The notes under the pieces: generated by a model
Seen by the model: the letters and a program-made list of their open reading frames with translations, nothing else
Databases searched by the model: none
What the model was told of the DNA's origin: nothing
Part shown: piece after piece, positions 59,108-64,000 of the stretch
Layout: every line of letters begins with the position of its first letter
Position numbering within the stretch: the first letter of the stretch is position 1
Made by a program: the position numbers and the translations under genes
Origin: an uncultured Bacteroidota bacterium
GTDB taxonomy: Bacteria > Bacteroidota > Bacteroidia > Flavobacteriales > Flavobacteriaceae
DNA: 64,000 nt
Assembly (NCBI GenBank): GCA_902598295.1
Contig: CACKBA010000001.1
Location: 55,498-119,497, forward strand
Direction of reading: 5' to 3'

Positions 59108-60896
59108 TTAGTTTTAGTACTGCCATGAAAGCCTGTTGCGGGATTTCAACATTACCAATTTGTCTCATTTTCTTTTTCCCTTTTTTCTGGTTTTCAAGAA
59201 GTTTTCTTTTCCTTGTTATATCACCACCATAACACTTAGCAGTAACATCTTTCCTAACAGCTTTTACTGTCTCCCTTGAGATAATTTTTGCTCCGATTGC
59301 GGCTTGAATAGGGATATCAAACTGTTGCCTTGGAATCAGTTCTTTTAGTTTTTCACAAATTTTCTTACCCATGGAGTATGCGTTATCAAAATGAATTAGA
59401 GCAGATAAAGCGTCAACCGGATTCCCGTTCAATAAAATATCAAGTTTAATAAGTTTGGATTGCTTAAACCCAATGGGACTATAGTCAAATGAAGCATATC
59501 CTTTAGAAATAGATTTTAGTCTGTCATAAAAATCGAAAACAATTTCGGCCAAAGGCATGTCAAAAATAAGTTCTACTCTTTGAGTCGTCAGGTATGTCTG
59601 GTTTTTGAGGATTCCTCTTTTTTCAATGCAAAGATTCATAACTGGACCAACAAAATCTGATTTAGTTATTATAGAAGCATTAATATATGGTTCCTCGACA
59701 CGATCAAGATATGTAGGTTCGGGTAAGTCAGAGGGGGTATTAACAATGATATTATTAACAGCATCCTTTTTAGTATAAGCGTGGTATGAAACATTTGGAA
59801 CGGTTGTTATTACGGACATATTAAACTCTCTTTCAAGCCTTTCTTGTATTATTTCAAGGTGAAGCATGCCTAAAAAACCACACCTAAAACCAAAACCTAA
59901 AGCGGAGGAGTTTTCAGGACTAAACACCAATGAAGCATCATTTAACTGAAGCTTTTCAATTGAAGACCGCAAATCTTCATAATCATCCGTGTCAACCGGA
60001 TATATACCTGCAAATACCATTGGTTTAACCTCTTCAAAACCAGACACCGCCTCAATTTCCTTTGCTTTGGCATCAACAATTGTGTCTCCAACCTTTACTT
60101 CCTTGGCGTTTTTTATTCCAGTAATCAAATAACCCACATCCCCACAACCTATTTCATTTTTTGGGATTTGTTTTAAACTTAGGGTACCAACTTCATCAGC
60201 AAAATAATTTTTATTTGTAGCTAAAAATTTAATTTCTTGCCCTTTTTTAATTTTTCCTGAAAAAACCCTAAAATAGATTTCAATGCCTCTAAACGGATTA
60301 TATACTGAATCAAAAATCAAAGCTTTTAAATTCTCCTCACTTGATTCTTTTGGTGCAGGAATTCTATTAACTATTTCTTCTAAGACTACATCAACACCTT
60401 CACCTGTCTTTGCGGAAACTTTTATTATTTCTTCTAATTTACAGCCTAACAAATCAATTATGTCATCCGATACTTCATCAGGTTTTGCAGACGGAAGATC
60501 AATTTTATTTAATACAGGGATAATTTCTAAATCATTTTCTAATGCCAAATAAAGGTTAGAAATGGTTTGAGCCTGTATGCTTTGAGCAGCATCTACAATC
60601 AACAAAGCACCCTCACATGCAGCAATTGACCTTGAAACTTCGTAAGAGAAATCTACATGGCCCGGTGTGTCAATAAGGTTTAGTGTATAGGTTTGACCAT
60701 TTTGGGTATATTCCATTTGAATAGCATGGGATTTTATTGTAATTCCTCTTTCTCTCTCTAGGTCCATATCATCAAGTAACTGATCCTGCTTGTCTCTGTC
60801 AGAGATTGTTCCAGTAATGTCAAGTAGTCGGTCAGCAAGAGTACTTTTTCCGTGATCTATATGTGCAATAATGCAAAAGTTTCTAATCAGGCTCAT
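59100..60896 (-). CDS. lepA: Elongation factor 4 (LepA)
   Basis: [34 protein letters not shown]. Confidence 0.97.
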   Translation of the reverse strand: MSLIRNFCIIAHIDHGKSTLADRLLDITGTISDRDKQDQLLDDMDLERERGITIKSHAIQMEYTQNGQTYTLNLIDTPGHVDFSYEVSRSIAACEGALLIVDAAQSIQAQTISNLYLALENDLEIIPVLNKIDLPSAKPDEVSDDIIDLLGCKLEEIIKVSAKTGEGVDVVLEEIVNRIPAPKESSEENLKALIFDSVYNPFRGIEIYFRVFSGKIKKGQEIKFLATNKNYFADEVGTLSLKQIPKNEIGCGDVGYLITGIKNAKEVKVGDTIVDAKAKEIEAVSGFEEVKPMVFAGIYPVDTDDYEDLRSSIEKLQLNDASLVFSPENSSALGFGFRCGFLGMLHLEIIQERLEREFNMSVITTVPNVSYHAYTKKDAVNNIIVNTPSDLPEPTYLDRVEEPYINASIITKSDFVGPVMNLCIEKRGILKNQTYLTTQRVELIFDMPLAEIVFDFYDRLKSISKGYASFDYSPIGFKQSKLIKLDILLNGNPVDALSALIHFDNAYSMGKKICEKLKELIPRQQFDIPIQAAIGAKIISRETVKAVRKDVTAKCYGGDITRKRKLLENQKKGKKKMRQIGNVEIPQQAFMAVLKLND

Positions 60897-60951
60897 TGGG
60901 ATTTACAAATATAAATTAATTAATGCCTTTTCAGTCTAAAAGATATTAGTT

Positions 60952-60959
60952 TAAATTTG
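60952..60959 (+). promoter_or_regulatory. -7 element TAAATTTG upstream of dusB
   Basis: Matches TAnnTTTG, 7-8 nt before the ATG at 60967. Confidence 0.55.
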
Positions 60960-60960
60960 C

Positions 60961-61962
60961 GTGAAAATGGTAAAAATTGGAGACATAGAACTTGGAAAAT
61001 TTCCTTTACTGTTAGCTCCCATGGAAGATGTTAGTGACCCTCCCTTTCGAGCACTTTGTAAAGAAAACGGGGCGGATGTTGTTTATACAGAGTTTATCTC
61101 TAGTGAAGGCTTGATTAGAGATGCTGCTAAAAGTGTAATGAAGCTAGATATTTACGAAAAAGAAAGGCCTGTGGGTATTCAAATCTTTGGAGCCAATCTA
61201 GATTCAATGCTTAAGTCCATTGATATAGTGGAAAAAACAAACCCAGATATTATTGACATAAACTTTGGGTGTCCTGTAAAAAAAGTAGTTTGCAAAGGTG
61301 CTGGTGCTGGCATTTTAAAAGACATTGATAAAATGGAGTTGCTGACAAGAGAAATGGCAAAAAGAACAAAACTCCCTGTAACCGTAAAAACCAGGTTGGG
61401 ATGGGATGAAAAAACAATTAAAATAGTTGAAGTTGCTGAGAGAATACAAGATGCTGGAGCAAAGGCAATAACCATACACGGAAGAACTCGTGCGCAAATG
61501 TATAAAGGTAGCGCAGACTGGTCCTTAATTTCAGAAGTAAAAAATAACCAGAGAATGAAAATACCGGTATTTGGAAATGGAGATGTAAACACCCCTGAAA
61601 GAGCAGTAGAAATGAGAGATGAATTTGGTTTGGATGGAGCCATGATTGGTAGAGCATCAATTGGTAATCCGTGGTTTTTTAACCAGGTTAAGCATTACTT
61701 TAAAACAGGTGAACATTTGCCTCCTCCCTCTATAAACGAGAGAATTGAAATGGCCGAGAAGCACCTTAGAATGTCTATAGATTGGAAGGGAGAAAAGTTA
61801 GGTGTTCTCGAAACAAGAAGACATTATTCAAATTACTTTAAAGGGATTCCTGATTTTAAAAAATATCGAAATATAATGGTGACTACTGACCATTCCGATG
61901 AATTACTACTCTTGTTTAGCGATTTAAAAAAACAATTTGCCTCTCAACCGGTTTTTATTTAA
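60961..61962 (+). CDS. dusB: tRNA dihydrouridine synthase DusB
   Basis: LAPMEDVSDPPFRALCKENGADVVYTEF; NFGCPVKKV; IHGRTRAQMYKG. Confidence 0.95.
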   Translation: MKMVKIGDIELGKFPLLLAPMEDVSDPPFRALCKENGADVVYTEFISSEGLIRDAAKSVMKLDIYEKERPVGIQIFGANLDSMLKSIDIVEKTNPDIIDINFGCPVKKVVCKGAGAGILKDIDKMELLTREMAKRTKLPVTVKTRLGWDEKTIKIVEVAERIQDAGAKAITIHGRTRAQMYKGSADWSLISEVKNNQRMKIPVFGNGDVNTPERAVEMRDEFGLDGAMIGRASIGNPWFFNQVKHYFKTGEHLPPPSINERIEMAEKHLRMSIDWKGEKLGVLETRRHYSNYFKGIPDFKKYRNIMVTTDHSDELLLLFSDLKKQFASQPVFI

Positions 61963-63139
61963 TTTTTTTTGAGGCAAGAGCCCCTAAGTAAGAAGAAAAA
62001 ATAGAAACAAAAAAAGCGCAAACCATCATAATTACAATGTTTTCTATTTTTAATGAAACAGGGTAAGGTATGTCAAGTCCTGGAATTGATATTATAGAAT
62101 AATTTGCTTGAATAAGGATTAAAGTTGTTGAGACAAGCAGACCTATTACTAAACCACTAAAATTAATTAGCATACCGTTTTTTAAGAATATTTGAAAAAC
62201 CTCTCCTCTGTTCATACCTAGAGCTTTAAACGTTTTAATATTGTTCTCTTTTTCAATAATTAACATTGAAACTGCAGCAACAACATTGAAGGCAGAAATT
62301 AAAACAATAAAGAACATGATTGCAATTACAATCAGCCTCTCAGACTGCATTATTTTATAAAGCGTCTCATTTTGTTCTTTGTGAGTCAAAACGCTTATAT
62401 TAGGCAATGCTTTTTCTATTTTCTTTTTCACGTCATTTGAATTACCAGTAGTTTTTAATAAAACTTCACTATAAGTGTTTTTTTCATAACCAAATAATTT
62501 AGAAGCAATAGGTAAACTTACTACAACTCTATTTTCATTGTCGTCGTTCCTGGTCCTAAAAACACCATTTGAAACCAACCACTCAGAGTTACTAAAAGGT
62601 TGAATAAAAAAGTTTAAGTAATCACTAGAAAGGGTACTAACTAGATATTGACCAGAACTATTGTATAAAGTCAAATCAAGTTTTCGCGACAACGAACTGC
62701 TCGTGTAAGAAGTGTAATTATTAAGCTCTGCAAAAGCTCCCACAACCATTATGGAATCAATTAATATAACCTTTTCAAACTCACCATCGACACCTATGAC
62801 TTCAGCAAATTCAGTTTTATTTCCATTTTGAATCACAGCTTTTCCTATAATTATTTTAGAAACATTTGAAACACCTTCAGTTTCTCGGATTAATTTAATA
62901 TCACTCTCTGTTATTTTAAGCACCTTACCTGATGCGGGTCTCAATTTTATATCAGGATCAAAGGATTTAGAAAACGACAAGGAATATTCTTCTAATCCAG
63001 AAAATACAGAAAGAATAGTTAGGAAAGAAAAGTTAGCTATCGCAAGAACTAAAACAGAAAAAATAGAGATAATATAAACTATATTATAGTTTTTTCTAGA
63101 GAAAAAATATTTTAAAGCAATGAAGTCAGTTGGTTTCAC
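61955..63139 (-). CDS. ABC transporter permease (FtsX/LolE-like)
   Basis: N-terminal TM, periplasmic domain, FNVVAAVSMLIIEKENNIKTFKALGM. Confidence 0.88.
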   Translation of the reverse strand: MKPTDFIALKYFFSRKNYNIVYIISIFSVLVLAIANFSFLTILSVFSGLEEYSLSFSKSFDPDIKLRPASGKVLKITESDIKLIRETEGVSNVSKIIIGKAVIQNGNKTEFAEVIGVDGEFEKVILIDSIMVVGAFAELNNYTSYTSSSLSRKLDLTLYNSSGQYLVSTLSSDYLNFFIQPFSNSEWLVSNGVFRTRNDDNENRVVVSLPIASKLFGYEKNTYSEVLLKTTGNSNDVKKKIEKALPNISVLTHKEQNETLYKIMQSERLIVIAIMFFIVLISAFNVVAAVSMLIIEKENNIKTFKALGMNRGEVFQIFLKNGMLINFSGLVIGLLVSTTLILIQANYSIISIPGLDIPYPVSLKIENIVIMMVCAFFVSIFSSYLGALASKKIK

Positions 63140-63141
63140 AA

Positions 63142-63507
63142 TTATTTCTTGATTGGATTTTCTCCTCCATTTTTAATTACATTTTCTATTTTTTCTATGT
63201 AATCAAGGGAATCATCTATCAAAAAATTAATTTCAGGCATTACTCTGAGTTGACCACGAACTAAAGAAATAAACTTCCTTTTAATTTCAAACTTATTCTT
63301 AACCAAAAAACTAAGCAATTCAGTGGTTTTTCCAGATGGAAAGACACTTAAAAAAACTTTTGATTGACTTAAATCTGACGTTGTTTTGACCTTGGTAACG
63401 GAAACTAAGACACCCTTAAAAACTCTATTTCTTAAAAAAGAGTCTATGATTACACCAATGTCTTTTTTGATAAGTGTTGAAACCTTTTTTTGTCTTTGAG
63501 AATCCAT
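63142..63507 (-). CDS. rbfA: Ribosome-binding factor A
   Basis: DSQRQKKVSTLIKKDIGVII; LRVMPEINFLIDDSLDYIEKIENVI. Confidence 0.9.
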   Translation of the reverse strand: MDSQRQKKVSTLIKKDIGVIIDSFLRNRVFKGVLVSVTKVKTTSDLSQSKVFLSVFPSGKTTELLSFLVKNKFEIKRKFISLVRGQLRVMPEINFLIDDSLDYIEKIENVIKNGGENPIKK

Positions 63508-63513
63508 GAGACT

Positions 63514-64000
63514 TTATTCAATCTTGGTAACCCTTAAAGTATTAACCTGACCTTTTTCCTTAATTGGCATGGCTGCTAAATTAATTACAAAATCACCCCT
63601 TTTAATATACCTTCTTTGGAGAGCCAATTCATTAACCTCCTCAACAGTTTTATCAGTGCTCTCAAGTTTGTCATAAAATATACATTTAACTCCCCAAAGG
63701 AGATTAAGTTGAGACAAGATTCTAATATTTGAGGTAAACACAAGAACCAGTGATTTAGGTCTGTAAGAAGATATTTCCCAACCTGTATACCCGCTATTTG
63801 TTAAAGTACAAATCGCGGATGCCTTTATGTTGTCTGCCAGTAGTGCAGCGTGATAGCATATAGAATTTGTAATTAACCTTTCTTTGCTAATGTTTACAGC
63901 CCCAGTTTCTACTATGCCAAACTCTGCATTCTGAACACTAGAAATAATTTTGCCAATCTTTCTTACAACCTCACATGGGTACTTGCCAACAGATGTTTCA
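63514..64000 (-). CDS. pyk: Pyruvate kinase, C-terminal part (runs off right edge)
   Basis: ETSVGKYPCEVVRKIGKI; ICTLTNSGYTGWEISSYRPKSLVLVFT. Confidence 0.9.
   Translation of the reverse strand, partial: ETSVGKYPCEVVRKIGKIISSVQNAEFGIVETGAVNISKERLITNSICYHAALLADNIKASAICTLTNSGYTGWEISSYRPKSLVLVFTSNIRILSQLNLLWGVKCIFYDKLESTDKTVEEVNELALQRRYIKRGDFVINLAAMPIKEKGQVNTLRVTKIE

Noticed and set aside
61179-61643. 154-aa minus-strand ORF
   Set aside because: Antisense shadow of dusB

Overview
64 kb window of an AT-rich Bacteroidota (Flavobacteriia-type) chromosome. Most of it is housekeeping: uvrA (partial), dut, the atpG-A-H-F-E-B/AtpZ block, a bactofilin, an SprE/PorW-like TPR lipoprotein, purD, pgk, holB, mnmG-ybeY, an AlkB-type monooxygenase, gltX, glnS, folB, tRNA-Cys, rnr, rpiB, rnpA, lepA, dusB, rbfA and pyk (partial). 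The clear accessory segment is ~38.8-45.9 kb, a dense restriction-modification/defence-type island. It contains: (i) a two-gene operon encoding a protein with tandem ~55-60 aa repeats plus C-terminal HTH modules and a small nuclease-like protein lacking an obvious catalytic E-x-K; (ii) a convergent operon of two tiny ORFs, a beta-class amino-methyltransferase with a DPDY motif, and a MORC/MutL-like GHKL ATPase joined by a (GGGGT)n linker to a PD-(D/E)XK-like domain; (iii) a C5-cytosine methyltransferase whose conserved N-terminus lies upstream of any ATG/GTG/TTG, coupled to a PD-(D/E)XK-type endonuclease candidate. Two parS-like sites (one a perfect TGTTTCACGTGAAACA) flank mnmG. No CRISPR array, IS element or rRNA was seen. 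All homology calls are by recognition of motifs in the translations; no searches were run.
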